The notes below the pieces were generated by a model. It was not told where the DNA came from. It did not search any database and saw only the letters and a list, made by a program, of their open reading frames with translations. Below are positions 46,330 through 54,556 of a DNA stretch of 64,000 nt, in pieces. Position 1 is the first letter of the stretch. Each line of letters starts with the position of its first letter. Source of the stretch: Pseudomonas farsensis (GTDB lineage: Bacteria; Pseudomonadota; Gammaproteobacteria; Pseudomonadales; Pseudomonadaceae); NCBI RefSeq assembly GCF_014268805.2, contig NZ_JABWRF020000001.1:1436001-1500000 (forward strand). The letters run 5' to 3'. The translations under genes and the position numbers were made by a program.

Positions 46330-47043
46330 TCATCGGTAGGTGATGAGCTCCGGCGCCTGCAACAGCTGCACATGGGCTTGGCTGTTGAAGGAAGCCAGTG
46401 CCACGTCGCGCCCGCGGAACTTCAGCTGGCTGAGCGACGTGTTGATGATTTGCCAGTTCAGGGCAAAAGCCTGCGCTGGGGTAATGCCGGTAGTCAGGTG
46501 GAGCAGGGCAGCGATGGTGCCGCCTGAGGTGAAGACCGCTATGTCGTCACCGCTGGCAGCCTGGGCCAGCAAGCGTTGCAGGCCAGCGCCGACACGGCTG
46601 GTGAAGGCTTGCCAGGTTTCCAGATGCGCATCCGTGGCATGGTCGCCGGCGTGCCAGCGTTGTACCAGCAAGGCGAACAGACGCTGAAACTCGCTGCGGT
46701 GCTGGGCACCGTTGCGCAGGATGTGTAGCGCTTCGGGCTCATCGGGCAGCAATGCGGGCAGCAGCGCGCGAATCACGCCGTCGGCATCGAATTCGTTGAA
46801 TGCAGTATCGGTGTCTATGGCCGGAACGTTGGTGCCATTGCCTTGCATGGCCTGCAGCGCCAGGCGCGCGGTGTCTTGCTGGCGGCGCAGGCTACCGGCG
46901 ACACAGCGCTGCAATTGCAACCCTAGCTGAGCCATGTGCTCACCGAGGGCGACACTCTGGCGCTCGCCGATGGGCGAGAGCACGTCGTAATCGTCGGCAC
47001 CAAATGAGGCTTGGCCATGTCGGATCAGGTAGAGGTTGCCCAC
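46330..47043 (-). CDS. Histidine phosphatase superfamily protein
   Basis: 237 residues from GTG 47043, chosen because the phosphate-binding LIRHGQASFG box then starts at residue 6, as usual; the open frame continues to 47232 with no family-like sequence. The second catalytic His is probably replaced or shifted: the usual late H-G region reads VFTSGGTIAALL, with Gly/Thr where a His is common. It could still be a phosphatase or a pseudo-enzyme. Located upstream of the SCP2 gene on the same strand. Confidence 0.78.
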   Translation of the reverse strand: MGNLYLIRHGQASFGADDYDVLSPIGERQSVALGEHMAQLGLQLQRCVAGSLRRQQDTARLALQAMQGNGTNVPAIDTDTAFNEFDADGVIRALLPALLPDEPEALHILRNGAQHRSEFQRLFALLVQRWHAGDHATDAHLETWQAFTSRVGAGLQRLLAQAASGDDIAVFTSGGTIAALLHLTTGITPAQAFALNWQIINTSLSQLKFRGRDVALASFNSQAHVQLLQAPELITYR

Positions 47044-47241
47044 AAAGATGTCCGGCCTGGGTGGAGTTGCTGCGAGGTTAGGACGCCCCAGTCGGGCTGT
47101 CAACGAAAAAACATACAAGCGTTTGAAAAGGTTGTTTGAACTGTGTTGCCAGCGTTTTCCCTGGCTGGCAGTGGGGTTTGCGCACCGGTATGCTTGGCAC
47201 TGTTTCGCGCCGATGGGGCGCAGGTCTATCAAGGAGTCACT

Positions 47242-48261
47242 GTGGAGTTTCTTGCCGAATACGCAAGCTTTCTCGCCAAAACCGCAACGCTGGTCATCGC
47301 CATTCTGGTGGTGCTGTCGGCGATTGCCGGCCTGCGCGGCAAAGGGCGGCGCAAGCAGGGTGGACAGTTGCAGGTCACACGCCTGAACGAAGTGTATAAA
47401 GAGCTGCGTGAGCGGCTGGAGTCGGGCCTGTTCGACAAGGCCGAGCTCAAGGCGCTGCGCAAGCAGCAGGCGAAGGCCGACAAGGCACAGAAAAAGAAAA
47501 AGCCCGAAGATAAGCGCCGGGTGTTCGTGCTCGACTTCAACGGCGATATCAAAGCCTCTGCCACAGAAAGCCTACGCCACGAAATAACTGCGCTGCTCAC
47601 CCTCGCCACCCCGCGTGACGAAGTGGTGCTGCGCCTCGAAAGCGGTGGTGGCCTGGTGCACAGCTACGGCCTTGCCGCCTCGCAGCTGGCGCGCATCCGC
47701 GAGGCGGGTATTGCGCTCACCATCTGCATCGACAAAGTCGCCGCCAGCGGCGGTTACATGATGGCGTGCATCGGCCAGAAGATTGTCAGCGCGCCATTTG
47801 CCGTGCTCGGCTCTATCGGCGTGGTCGCCCAACTGCCGAACGTAAATCGCCTTCTTAAGAAGCACGACATCGACGTCGAGGTGCTCACCGCCGGTGAGTA
47901 CAAACGCACGCTCACCGTGTTTGGCGAAAACACCGAGAAGGGCCGTGAGAAATTCCAGGAAGACCTGGACGTGACTCACCAGCTGTTCAAGGATTTCGTA
48001 GCCCGCTATCGCCCACAGCTGCATATCGATGAGGTCGCCACCGGCGAAGTCTGGCTCGGCATTGCTGCGTTGAACATGCAGTTGGTTGACCAACTGGGCA
48101 CCAGCGATGAGTACCTCAGCCAGCGTGCCAGCGAAGCCAACGTCTTCCACTTGCATTACGCCGAACGCAAGAGCCTGCAGGAGCGAATTGGGGTGGCAGC
48201 CAGCGCAGCGGTGGAAAACACCGTAGTGGGTTTGTGGAGCAAGCTTGGGCGGCTGCGCTAA
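47242..48261 (+). CDS. sohB: Inner-membrane peptidase SohB
   Basis: 339 residues, GTG start with AAGGAG (47231-47236) six bases before it. N-terminal membrane helix about 10-35, a Lys-rich helix (KKKKPEDKRR) about 85-95, then the S49 peptidase domain with nucleophile Ser in DKVAASGGYMMAC and the catalytic Lys in TAGEYKRTL. Periplasmic SohB suppresses loss of HtrA in E. coli when overproduced. Length agrees with the family. Confidence 0.9.
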   Translation: MEFLAEYASFLAKTATLVIAILVVLSAIAGLRGKGRRKQGGQLQVTRLNEVYKELRERLESGLFDKAELKALRKQQAKADKAQKKKKPEDKRRVFVLDFNGDIKASATESLRHEITALLTLATPRDEVVLRLESGGGLVHSYGLAASQLARIREAGIALTICIDKVAASGGYMMACIGQKIVSAPFAVLGSIGVVAQLPNVNRLLKKHDIDVEVLTAGEYKRTLTVFGENTEKGREKFQEDLDVTHQLFKDFVARYRPQLHIDEVATGEVWLGIAALNMQLVDQLGTSDEYLSQRASEANVFHLHYAERKSLQERIGVAASAAVENTVVGLWSKLGRLR

Positions 48262-48299
48262 CACCTTGAACCTCTTGAAGAATTTTTTCTTTAAGGGGG

Positions 48300-48328
48300 T
48301 TGCAAGGTGAAACGATTGCCGACATAAT
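48300..48328 (+). promoter_or_regulatory. Sigma-70 type promoter for tRNA-Cys
   Basis: TTGCAA at 48300-48305 and CATAAT at 48323-48328 are separated by 17 bp and lie about 77 bases before the tRNA. The intervening transcript leader of about 70 bases has no gene. Confidence 0.6.
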
Positions 48329-48404
48329 GGCGTCCATTGAAACGCAGCTGGTTTGAAAAAGCGCAGCAGTTTCAAGGAGATAGCGAAAGCTCGCTCCAAC
48401 TTGA

Positions 48405-48478
48405 GGCCGAGTAGCAAAGTGGTTATGCTCCGGATTGCAAATCCGTCTACGCCGGTTCGATTCCGACCTCGGCCTCCA
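48405..48478 (+). tRNA. tRNA-Cys (GCA)
   Basis: A 74-base cloverleaf: acceptor stem GGCCGAG/CTCGGCC, anticodon loop TTGCAAA with anticodon GCA flanked by GGA/TCC pairs, T-loop GGTTCGATTCC, discriminator T and encoded CCA. It closely follows the E. coli tRNA-Cys pattern. A phage integrase remnant lies directly behind it, which marks the 3' end as a likely integration site. Confidence 0.95.
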
Positions 48479-48488
48479 CATTCGAAAG

Positions 48489-48517
48489 CCCCGCAGATTA
48501 ACGTCTGCGGGGTTTTT
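48489..48517 (+). terminator. Rho-independent terminator after tRNA-Cys
   Basis: CCCCGCAGA (48489-48497) and TCTGCGGGG (48504-48512) pair perfectly around a 6-base loop and are followed by TTTTT. It ends the tRNA transcript. Confidence 0.9.
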
Positions 48518-48574
48518 ATTTGTGGGTCTAAAAAGCCATGGGTTCCGAAACTAAAGGGGTGGAGTTCCGAACCT

Positions 48575-49450
48575 TCAGCTTTTTGAAGGCTTGGCGATAG
48601 CTCCGACGCGGCGATAGCCGCGCTCTGTGATTCCCTCTTTCGAGTGCCCCAGAAGCAGGCTTGCTTCATTCAGATCGTTGATCTCCGAAGCTGCCTTCGG
48701 TCGGATATCTCGGAACTGGAACTGGAACTGGAACTGGAACTGGGACTGGGACTGGGACTGGAACTGAGCGATTCGATTTGCCAGGTCTGGCTTCTTCTCG
48801 ACTTCAGCCTTCGTCCTGGCAGCCTCGCGAGCGTCCGCCCACCCGTTGCGTAACATCGGCCAGCTCATGCGCTTCCCGTAGTTGTCGACCCATTCGCCCG
48901 CATCGCTTCCAGCTGCTGCCCCGAACATGTGGTTGAGCAGCTCATCGCCATCCGTGAGGAATACGGCAGGGTCGGCCTTGCAGACGGTGCCGGAATGTAC
49001 GGTATCGCCCACCTTGAGGCCATTGCCAAGGCCTGGGCCGAAGCTTGTGCCTTCCGCGGCGCTGCCGAAGTTGTCGCGGATCAGAGCGGTAAGGTTCGGG
49101 TAATCCCACGATCCGTCGACGCCATTCAGTGACCAAGCTTCCTCGGCCTTGCGCCGAACCCAGCTAACGCACGGCCCTTCCTCGGTATCGAAAATTCCAA
49201 GCAGAAACCACTCTGGCCCTGGGCATTCCGGCTTCCACCCGAGGCAATGGCAATCCCCATCGGCGTAGGGGTGCTGCTCACCGATATCTGAGTCCATGTG
49301 CCACTGTTGTAACTCAAGGCCCTGCTGTACAAGCCAGGCCTTAAAGGCTGCCACGTCCTCTTCGAACTCCGGTCCGTCGGGATGGTGCCACCAGCCGTCT
49401 TGATCGCGCTCAATAGGCGCTCGTTGGATTAGTTTCAATGCTTCGGACAT
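48575..49450 (-). CDS. Chimeric ORF: phage-like protein joined to a tyrosine-recombinase tail
   Basis: 291 residues with three parts. Residues about 1-215 are acidic and Trp-rich, with GDCHCLGW and a GDELLNHMFGAAAG segment, like hypothetical phage proteins. Residues about 228-246 are a Gln-Phe/Gln-Ser repeat encoded by a hexanucleotide tract. The last ~45 residues are the end of an integrase: FRDIRPKAAS (box II Arg), LLGHSKEGITERGYRR (box II His and nucleophile Tyr). The join is in frame, so a fused product may be made, or this is a scar of deletion through the repeat. It sits 97 bp from tRNA-Cys, where an integrase tail would remain after excision. Confidence 0.7.
   Translation of the reverse strand: MSEALKLIQRAPIERDQDGWWHHPDGPEFEEDVAAFKAWLVQQGLELQQWHMDSDIGEQHPYADGDCHCLGWKPECPGPEWFLLGIFDTEEGPCVSWVRRKAEEAWSLNGVDGSWDYPNLTALIRDNFGSAAEGTSFGPGLGNGLKVGDTVHSGTVCKADPAVFLTDGDELLNHMFGAAAGSDAGEWVDNYGKRMSWPMLRNGWADAREAARTKAEVEKKPDLANRIAQFQSQSQSQFQFQFQFQFRDIRPKAASEINDLNEASLLLGHSKEGITERGYRRVGAIAKPSKS
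48712..48765. repeat. Nine-unit hexanucleotide repeat inside the chimeric ORF
   Basis: Five GGAACT units, three GGGACT units and one GGAACT unit run without a gap. On the minus strand they encode alternating Gln-Phe and Gln-Ser. Since the unit is six bases long, gain or loss of units keeps the frame, so length variation alters the linker but not the reading frame. Confidence 0.95.
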
Positions 49451-49628
49451 AGAAATTCCTTCGTCGCAATTATGTGGAAGCAGTTATACAAAGGAAGTTG
49501 TGCGTACAGTTTTAAATGCCGTTGGTCTAGTCAGGAAATATGTGCCGCTTAAATAGATAGCCCAGTACATCTGGTGAGCTATCTTTAATCGCCTTAATTA
49601 CCTCAACGGTTTATTCAAGGATGGCTGT

Positions 49629-49922
49629 ATGAGAATTCGCGGAGATATCTTTTGGGAATGGGCCGATCCTTCGCTGCATCACCGAACCCATGAAGAAACC
49701 CTCAATGACGGCACTTTCATCGACGTACAGGTACGGTTATCGCGGACGGGCACAACTCAGTTGTTCTTGGGCGTGTACTCGCCTTCAGGCATGGCATTGG
49801 ACGAGGAGGCCTATGACTCACGCCCTGGTGAGTCAATGACGCGCGCGCTGGCCTGGGGCGTAGGGCGAGCTCGCCATATGGCCGTGGCTCCTGCGGCATC
49901 TAAGCGAGGAGCGAAGTCGTAG
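49629..49922 (+). CDS. Hypothetical protein
   Basis: 97 residues from ATG 49629, with AAGGA ten bases upstream. The N-terminal half is beta-like (GTFIDVQVRLSRTGTTQLFLGVY) and the C-terminus is basic. No family is recognised. It stands alone between the chimeric ORF and broken phage genes. It resembles small proteins found in other pseudomonads, but this is only an impression. Confidence 0.6.
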   Translation: MRIRGDIFWEWADPSLHHRTHEETLNDGTFIDVQVRLSRTGTTQLFLGVYSPSGMALDEEAYDSRPGESMTRALAWGVGRARHMAVAPAASKRGAKS

Positions 49923-49980
49923 CCGAAAGCTCGTTTTCTGGTTGGGGTACAAATGTGCGCTTGGCGTCAGGATGGCGTGG

Positions 49981-50317
49981 TCAGGCTTCCACAACGTTGG
50001 TTTCACCGATCGGCTCGCACTGGCAGATCGTGTCGGTCAGCTTCTCGAACAGTTCGCTGTCCATATGCTCCACCACCTCAGCACGTGACACGCTGACGGA
50101 GCGGCGCTCGCCGTCGGGGTGTACGCGAACGTCATCTGCGATGCCCCCACGGCAGATGGCGACTGGAGTGCGAGGCCCTTCACGGCTTCGCTGTAGATGA
50201 ACTTGATCTGGTTCCACGGGATCGTGTGGCGCTGAGCATATTCACCCTCGCCATCGCAGATTTCGCAGCCCTCTGTGGGCCCGACCAGTTCGCGCGCAGC
50301 GAGGCGATGAGGTTTTT
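49981..50317 (-). pseudogene. Frameshifted phage-type ORF
   Basis: Two minus-strand frames look like halves of one protein. The upstream half (residues CEICDGEGEY and HTIPWNQIKFIYSEAVKGLA) has a zinc-like CxxC and a phage-like helix; it then loses sense near 50165-50180. The downstream half (GGIADDVRVHPDGERRSVSVS and EVVEHMDSELFEKLTD) follows in another frame to the stop at 49981. A one-base indel explains both. No function assigned. Confidence 0.45.
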
Positions 50318-50545
50318 TTACTGATCTACAACTGTGCGCAGCCGCTCGGCTCTCGCATTCCACAGCTCGATCGCCTTGTCGCGGCCTGGCTGCTCTTCGC
50401 CCTCATCCTGTGCCACGCTAACTGGGCCACGGGCCAGGCAAGCCTCATGCGGCCCAGTCAGGCCTTGGCAGATCACCACTGTGGCGTCGCTGTCTAGGCG
50501 CTCGATGAGAAAGTCCTGCTGGCCGCAGAAGGGGCACGGCAGCAT
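50318..50545 (-). CDS. Lar-like restriction-alleviation family protein
   Basis: 75 residues. The N-terminal LPCPFCGQQDFLIE carries the CPFCG zinc-knuckle start, and the C-terminal AIELWNARAE matches the A-x-x-W-N-x-R end of the Lar family, which protects phage DNA against type I restriction. Part of the phage scar at tRNA-Cys. Ends just upstream of the frameshifted ORF. Confidence 0.62.
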   Translation of the reverse strand: MLPCPFCGQQDFLIERLDSDATVVICQGLTGPHEACLARGPVSVAQDEGEEQPGRDKAIELWNARAERLRTVVDQ

Positions 50546-50665
50546 CTCGCTGACAGCTCAGCCTTATCGAGGCTGGTGGTGTAAAACCACTTGTCGATCC
50601 AGGTGAGCTTCGCAGATGTCATGGGTTCTTAAGAGCTACCTACCACTGCAAGCGAGGGATAGATC

Positions 50666-51175
50666 ATGGCAACTCCAAAGGAAAACCTACTGGACTGGCT
50701 ACGTGACGCACACGCGATGGAGCAACAGGCAGAAAGCATGCTTAAGGGCCAGGCAGAGCGCTTGGAGCACTACCCAGAACTCAAGGGGCGAATTGTCAGG
50801 CATATCGAGGAGACACAAGGCCAGCAGCGCGCACTGGTGGAGTGCATCGAACGCCTGGGGGGCAGCACGTCTACATTCAAGGACCTGGCAGGCAAATTGA
50901 TGGCGTTTGGCCAAGCGGTAGGCGGCATGACCATGAGCGACGAGGTGGTCAAAGGCGCGATGGCAGGTTACGTCTTCGAGAATATGGAAATTGCTTCATA
51001 CACCGTGCTCATCGAAGCAGCGCAGATGGCCGGTGACAGCGCCACGGAGCAAGCTTGTCGCTCGATTCTCGAGGAAGAAGTCGCCATGGCGCAGTGGCTG
51101 AAGGAGCATCTGCCGGAGGTAACCCGCGCGTTCCTGACGCGGTCGGCTGACCCTGACGCTGAAGCCAAGCGCTAG
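50666..51175 (+). CDS. yciE: YciE/YciF-family ferritin-like protein (DUF892)
   Basis: 169 residues, four-helix ferritin-like bundle. Characteristic segments are LRDAHAMEQQAESML, HIEETQGQQRALVECIERLGG, and the second-half ENMEIASYTVLIEAA and ILEEEVAMAQWLKEHL, which supply Glu/His ligands for a di-iron site. In Salmonella the yciGFE genes are linked to katN under RpoS; the same set occurs here with katN and yciG on the opposite strand. Probable stress or oxidative protection role in the cytoplasm. Confidence 0.85.
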   Translation: MATPKENLLDWLRDAHAMEQQAESMLKGQAERLEHYPELKGRIVRHIEETQGQQRALVECIERLGGSTSTFKDLAGKLMAFGQAVGGMTMSDEVVKGAMAGYVFENMEIASYTVLIEAAQMAGDSATEQACRSILEEEVAMAQWLKEHLPEVTRAFLTRSADPDAEAKR

Positions 51176-51216
51176 GCGGTGAGGCGCCGCGCCGGGAATT
51201 CCGGCGCGGTCTTTTC

Positions 51217-52092
51217 TCATTGTTGGCCAGTATTCACCTTGCCCAGTTCGGCTCCTGTCAGCGGCTGGGCATCAGGATCCGATTGAGTGCGCAGCTTCAT
51301 TGCCTCCACTGTCTGCGCGCCGACCTCGTCGAGCTGGACACTGGCCGAGCCATCACCACCGTCCACCGCTGGCTGAGGCTCGTCCACGTAAATCCAGTGC
51401 TCCCCTTCATTCCATGCGCCGCGCATTTCCTCCCCTTGGGACAGATTGAAGTAGGTCCGATTGAACTCAGGGTCACCCGGCAATTTACCCTGCGGGAAAT
51501 TAGGCTGGATGGCGTGCAGCGCCTTCTCGAAGGACATCTGGTGGGCAATCTCCCGGCTCATGAGGAAACCCAGGGCGTCCTTGATGCCGGGGTCATCCGT
51601 CACGTTTATCAGCCGTTCATAAACGATCTTGGCCCTTGCCTCGGCGGCAATGTTTGAGCGCAGATCCGCAGTAGGTTCACCGATGGTGTCGATGTAAGCA
51701 GCGCTCCAGGGTACGCCTGCAGAATTTATCAACGGTGCGCCGGCCCCATACAACAGGCTGGTAACATGCGAGTCGTTGCCTGCGCCTGTCAGAGAGCGGT
51801 ACAGCTCTCCTTCTGCTTCAACGCCTTCTGCCAAACTGCCTTTGGCACCTTTATTCAGCATCACCACGATCGAACCGATGATTTCCAGATGACTCAGTTC
51901 TTCGGTGGCGATGTCGTAGAGCATGTCCTTGCGTCCTGGATCATCCTCGCTGACGGCCTGGGTGAAGTAGCGCATGGCGGCCGCCAACTCGCCCTGCGGC
52001 CCGCCGAACTGTTCCAACAGCAAGTTCGCCAAGCCTGGGTTGGGCTGCGCCACGCGGACGGTGTATTGCAATCGCTTGTTGTGCATGAACAT
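51217..52092 (-). CDS. katN: Manganese catalase
   Basis: 291 residues. Di-manganese ligands are in the expected helices: Glu in PQGELAAAMRY (about 35), Glu and His in TEELSHLE (about 66-69), Glu in AAEARAKIVYERL (about 148) and His in SREIAHQMSFEKAL. It breaks hydrogen peroxide without haem. Divided from YciE by about 40 bp and convergent with it. The C-terminal ~50 residues are acidic and low in structure. Confidence 0.92.
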   Translation of the reverse strand: MFMHNKRLQYTVRVAQPNPGLANLLLEQFGGPQGELAAAMRYFTQAVSEDDPGRKDMLYDIATEELSHLEIIGSIVVMLNKGAKGSLAEGVEAEGELYRSLTGAGNDSHVTSLLYGAGAPLINSAGVPWSAAYIDTIGEPTADLRSNIAAEARAKIVYERLINVTDDPGIKDALGFLMSREIAHQMSFEKALHAIQPNFPQGKLPGDPEFNRTYFNLSQGEEMRGAWNEGEHWIYVDEPQPAVDGGDGSASVQLDEVGAQTVEAMKLRTQSDPDAQPLTGAELGKVNTGQQ

Positions 52093-52151
52093 AAACTTTC
52101 CTCATCAGTGTGCAGAGGCAGCAGAACTGCCCCTGCGCGTTTCACGGATGA

Positions 52152-52505
52152 CTAGCGGTTGTCGTCACTTTTACGACCGCCGCCATGGCTATGTTGGCCA
52201 CCGACCCGCCCGGCTTCGGAGGCTTTCTCACGGTCATTGGCAAAGTTGCCCCCGGAAGCCTGACCCCCTTTATGGCCAGCCTCGGAAGCTCGCTCAGGGT
52301 CGTTCTTGAAATTCCCCCCCGACGCTTCACCGCCTTTTTTCCCAGCTTCGGAGGCGCGCTCCGGGTCGTTCTTGAAGTTGCCGCCAGACATCTGGCCGCC
52401 CTTGTGCCCGGCCTCGGATGCTTTATCGCGGTCGTTGGCGAAGTTGCCTGGATTGGTGTTGGCGTTGCCGCCTTGGTTACCGCGGTCGTCTTGATTGCTA
52501 GCCAT
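52152..52505 (-). CDS. yciG: YciG-like KGG-repeat stress protein
   Basis: 117 residues from ATG 52505, built of four 22-residue repeats with the KGG/con-10 core (ASEAGxKGGxxSGGNFxND). Hydrophilic and probably disordered. Such proteins are strongly induced in stationary phase and by desiccation. It is transcribed upstream of katN with a 59-bp gap. Confidence 0.88.
   Translation of the reverse strand: MASNQDDRGNQGGNANTNPGNFANDRDKASEAGHKGGQMSGGNFKNDPERASEAGKKGGEASGGNFKNDPERASEAGHKGGQASGGNFANDREKASEAGRVGGQHSHGGGRKSDDNR
52185..52448. repeat. Four tandem 66-bp coding repeats in yciG
   Basis: Four units of 22 codons each run through the gene. They differ in a few codons only (KNDPERA or ANDREKA), so recombination could add or remove units in frame. 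Confidence 0.85.
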
Positions 52506-52810
52506 GATTGACACCTCATGTCGGTAGTTACACAGGAAGGTCTGTGTTCATCAGTGACCGAGGTCAAGCGGCATGATGTGCAAAGAATTCTGGATTGATC
52601 GACGGAATGCACTAAAGAGCTGGGCTCGTTTTTCTAGAGGAGTTGAACAACACGCGCGGGCATTCAAACCACTATTAACCGCGGTGCAGAAAGCAACGGC
52701 ACAGGCATTTAGTACCGAGTGCGATAAAGGACTTTTTCAACCAGTTATCAATTGGGCTGAACGGATGCGATGAGATTGGTATCCATCCAACTAAGCCCCC
52801 AGCGCACAGG
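52506..52810. other. Intergenic stretch upstream of a small gene
   Basis: About 305 bp with no convincing gene. A 66-codon plus-strand frame at 52573 has no ribosome site and no family-like composition, and was rejected. The katN-yciG promoter should lie at the left side of this stretch, but I see no clear consensus. Confidence 0.4.
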
Positions 52811-53038
52811 ATGTTCGTCATGTCCCATCACCTGTATTTAATCAGCTACATCCTCGACAACCAGCCTGGTACGTGCGAGTTACGTTGCGACCAGGAAAAT
52901 CTGAGCCGTGAGGACGCCCGCGCGTACCTTCAAGGCCTCCATAGAAACGAAGCGACTTCTTTCACCGATGTTCAAGTACAGCGTATCGAGCATGAACACG
53001 TGCGTGGCACGTCACCAGGTCACTATCAGCAGCCCTAG
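52811..53038 (+). CDS. Small hypothetical protein
   Basis: 75 residues; ATG 52811 or 52820 (MSHHLYLISYILDNQPG) are both possible, with CACAGG upstream of the first. A beta-like first half and a helical second half. No family named. Located eleven bases before the broken small gene, and may have been cotranscribed with it. Confidence 0.5.
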   Translation: MFVMSHHLYLISYILDNQPGTCELRCDQENLSREDARAYLQGLHRNEATSFTDVQVQRIEHEHVRGTSPGHYQQP

Positions 53039-53049
53039 GTGCTATCGGT

Positions 53050-53329
53050 ATGAACGCAATCACAGAGCAGATAGCCCAAGAGCAGTGCCGTTGTCTTGCG
53101 CTCAATGACTGGTTTGCGCTCTACGATGACGTAGCGCGAATGCCCGAGCACGCACCACGACGAGCTACTCAGTCTTGCCGACGAGATGGATCGGGTCGGG
53201 CTTATTGACTGGCGCGAATGTCGAGACCTGAAACAACTTGCTGGCCGCGGGTACCTTCTGGCCATTGCAGGCGGTGATTATCACGCTATTGGGACAGGCG
53301 CCTCATCTATGGATGGCGGTGGGGCTTAA
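53050..53329 (+). pseudogene. Frameshifted small gene of the LYDDVAR family
   Basis: From ATG 53050 the frame gives a start then LALNDWFALYDDVARMPEHA and then loses sense near 53150. Continuing in another frame it reads HHDELLSLADEMDRVGLIDW and later RDLKQLAGRGYLLAIAGG to a TAA at 53329. A single-base indel at about 53150-53153 explains it. A second broken copy is at 57253-57420. Confidence 0.7.
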
Positions 53330-53485
53330 CGACGTAATTTGGGATCCGATGCCGCTGCTGTGCGGGTCAAGGTCCGTCCGCATGCGTCGCATCCTGGCCA
53401 CCACAGTCGGCACTGTTTGGTGCTGCTGAACACATGAGCGGCGGCAGCGGTCTACTGGCGCCATCTGAATTGACGAGGAATGGCC

Positions 53486-54556
53486 ATGGAGATCTTGCCT
53501 TTACTGGAGGCGTTACTGCACGCCCGTGGGCCTGGCGGCCAGGAAGACGAGGTGCGGGTGGTCGCACGACAGATGCTGGCAGAAGTTTGCGATGAGATTT
53601 TCACCGACAATGCCGGCAACCTGGTGGGAGTTGTTCGGGGTGCCGATAAAGGCAGCCCCGATGCAGCGATACGAGTCATGGCCCATCTCGACGAGATCGC
53701 GATGATCGTCAAGAAAGTTAGGCAGGACGGTACGCTGGAAGTCATGGCACTGGGCGGCGCGCAGCCGATCTGCTTCGGAGTATGCCCCGTTGACATCCTC
53801 GGCGACGCCCTAGTGTTACCAGGGGTGTTGTCATACGGGTCGATGCATAACAGCGGGCATAGCGCCAATGGGCGTGACGTGCTTTCCGGTGCGGTGAAGT
53901 GGCAGGATGTCTACGTCGTGACCCGCCAATCCAAGCAGGCGCTGGAACATGCAGGCGTTCGCCCTGGCACCAGGGTGGTGCTCAGCCAGCACTGGCGTAA
54001 ACCGTTCAAAGTGCATGATTGCATCGCTGCACACTTTCTTGATGACCGAGCCCCGCTGGCGGCGGCACTTCACTGCGCACACCTGCTACAAAACCGGCGC
54101 AGCGAACTGCACCAAGATGTGTGGTTCGTCCTGACAACGCTCGAGGAGGAGTCCAATGCCGGCGCTATGTATGCAGCCGCCAGGCTGCCAGGTGATACGA
54201 CGATAGCCGTGGAGGTCGGGCCAGTACTGGACGAGTACGGCACCCAGCTATCGGCCGACCCTATCATCAACACCGGTGACCAGAAGGGATACTACAGCCG
54301 CAGTGTGGTGCAGGCCTTGATGGCGGCAACGCGCAGAGCCGGCTTCACGCCGCAGCCAGCATTGCTAGCCGACTTTGCGTCTGATGCGAGTGCTGTGCTC
54401 AGTACTGGTACTGATGCCTGGGCGGGGTGTATCGCGATTCCGACAGAAAATACCCATGGTTTCGAGATGGTACTGGTCGAGGGAATCACAGCCTGCTCAC
54501 TCAGTCTGACGGAGTATCTCCTGCGGCCGGATGCGGATGTCACTCCTTGGGGATGA
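53486..54556 (+). CDS. M42-family metallopeptidase
   Basis: 356 residues from ATG 53486, six bases behind CGAGGA (an ATG two codons earlier is also possible). Metal ligands of M42 glutamyl aminopeptidases are seen: His/Asp in MAHLDEIAMI, Asp in HFLDDRA, Glu-Glu in LEEESNAGA and a late His in TENTHGFE. It is a cytoplasmic di-metal aminopeptidase. Members occur beside osmoprotectant NAGGN genes, but none of those genes is here. It lies between the catalase and DUF421 genes of the stress islet. Confidence 0.85.
   Translation: MEILPLLEALLHARGPGGQEDEVRVVARQMLAEVCDEIFTDNAGNLVGVVRGADKGSPDAAIRVMAHLDEIAMIVKKVRQDGTLEVMALGGAQPICFGVCPVDILGDALVLPGVLSYGSMHNSGHSANGRDVLSGAVKWQDVYVVTRQSKQALEHAGVRPGTRVVLSQHWRKPFKVHDCIAAHFLDDRAPLAAALHCAHLLQNRRSELHQDVWFVLTTLEEESNAGAMYAAARLPGDTTIAVEVGPVLDEYGTQLSADPIINTGDQKGYYSRSVVQALMAATRRAGFTPQPALLADFASDASAVLSTGTDAWAGCIAIPTENTHGFEMVLVEGITACSLSLTEYLLRPDADVTPWG

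Noticed and set aside
48712..48765. Short tandem repeat as a CRISPR array
   Set aside because: Units are six bases with no spacers; it is a coding microsatellite.
52185..52448. Regular repeats in yciG as a CRISPR array
   Set aside because: The repeats are contiguous 22-codon units of a KGG protein, in frame, with no spacers.
52573..52773. 66-codon plus-strand frame between yciG and the next gene
   Set aside because: No ribosome site, no family-like composition and no coding bias visible.
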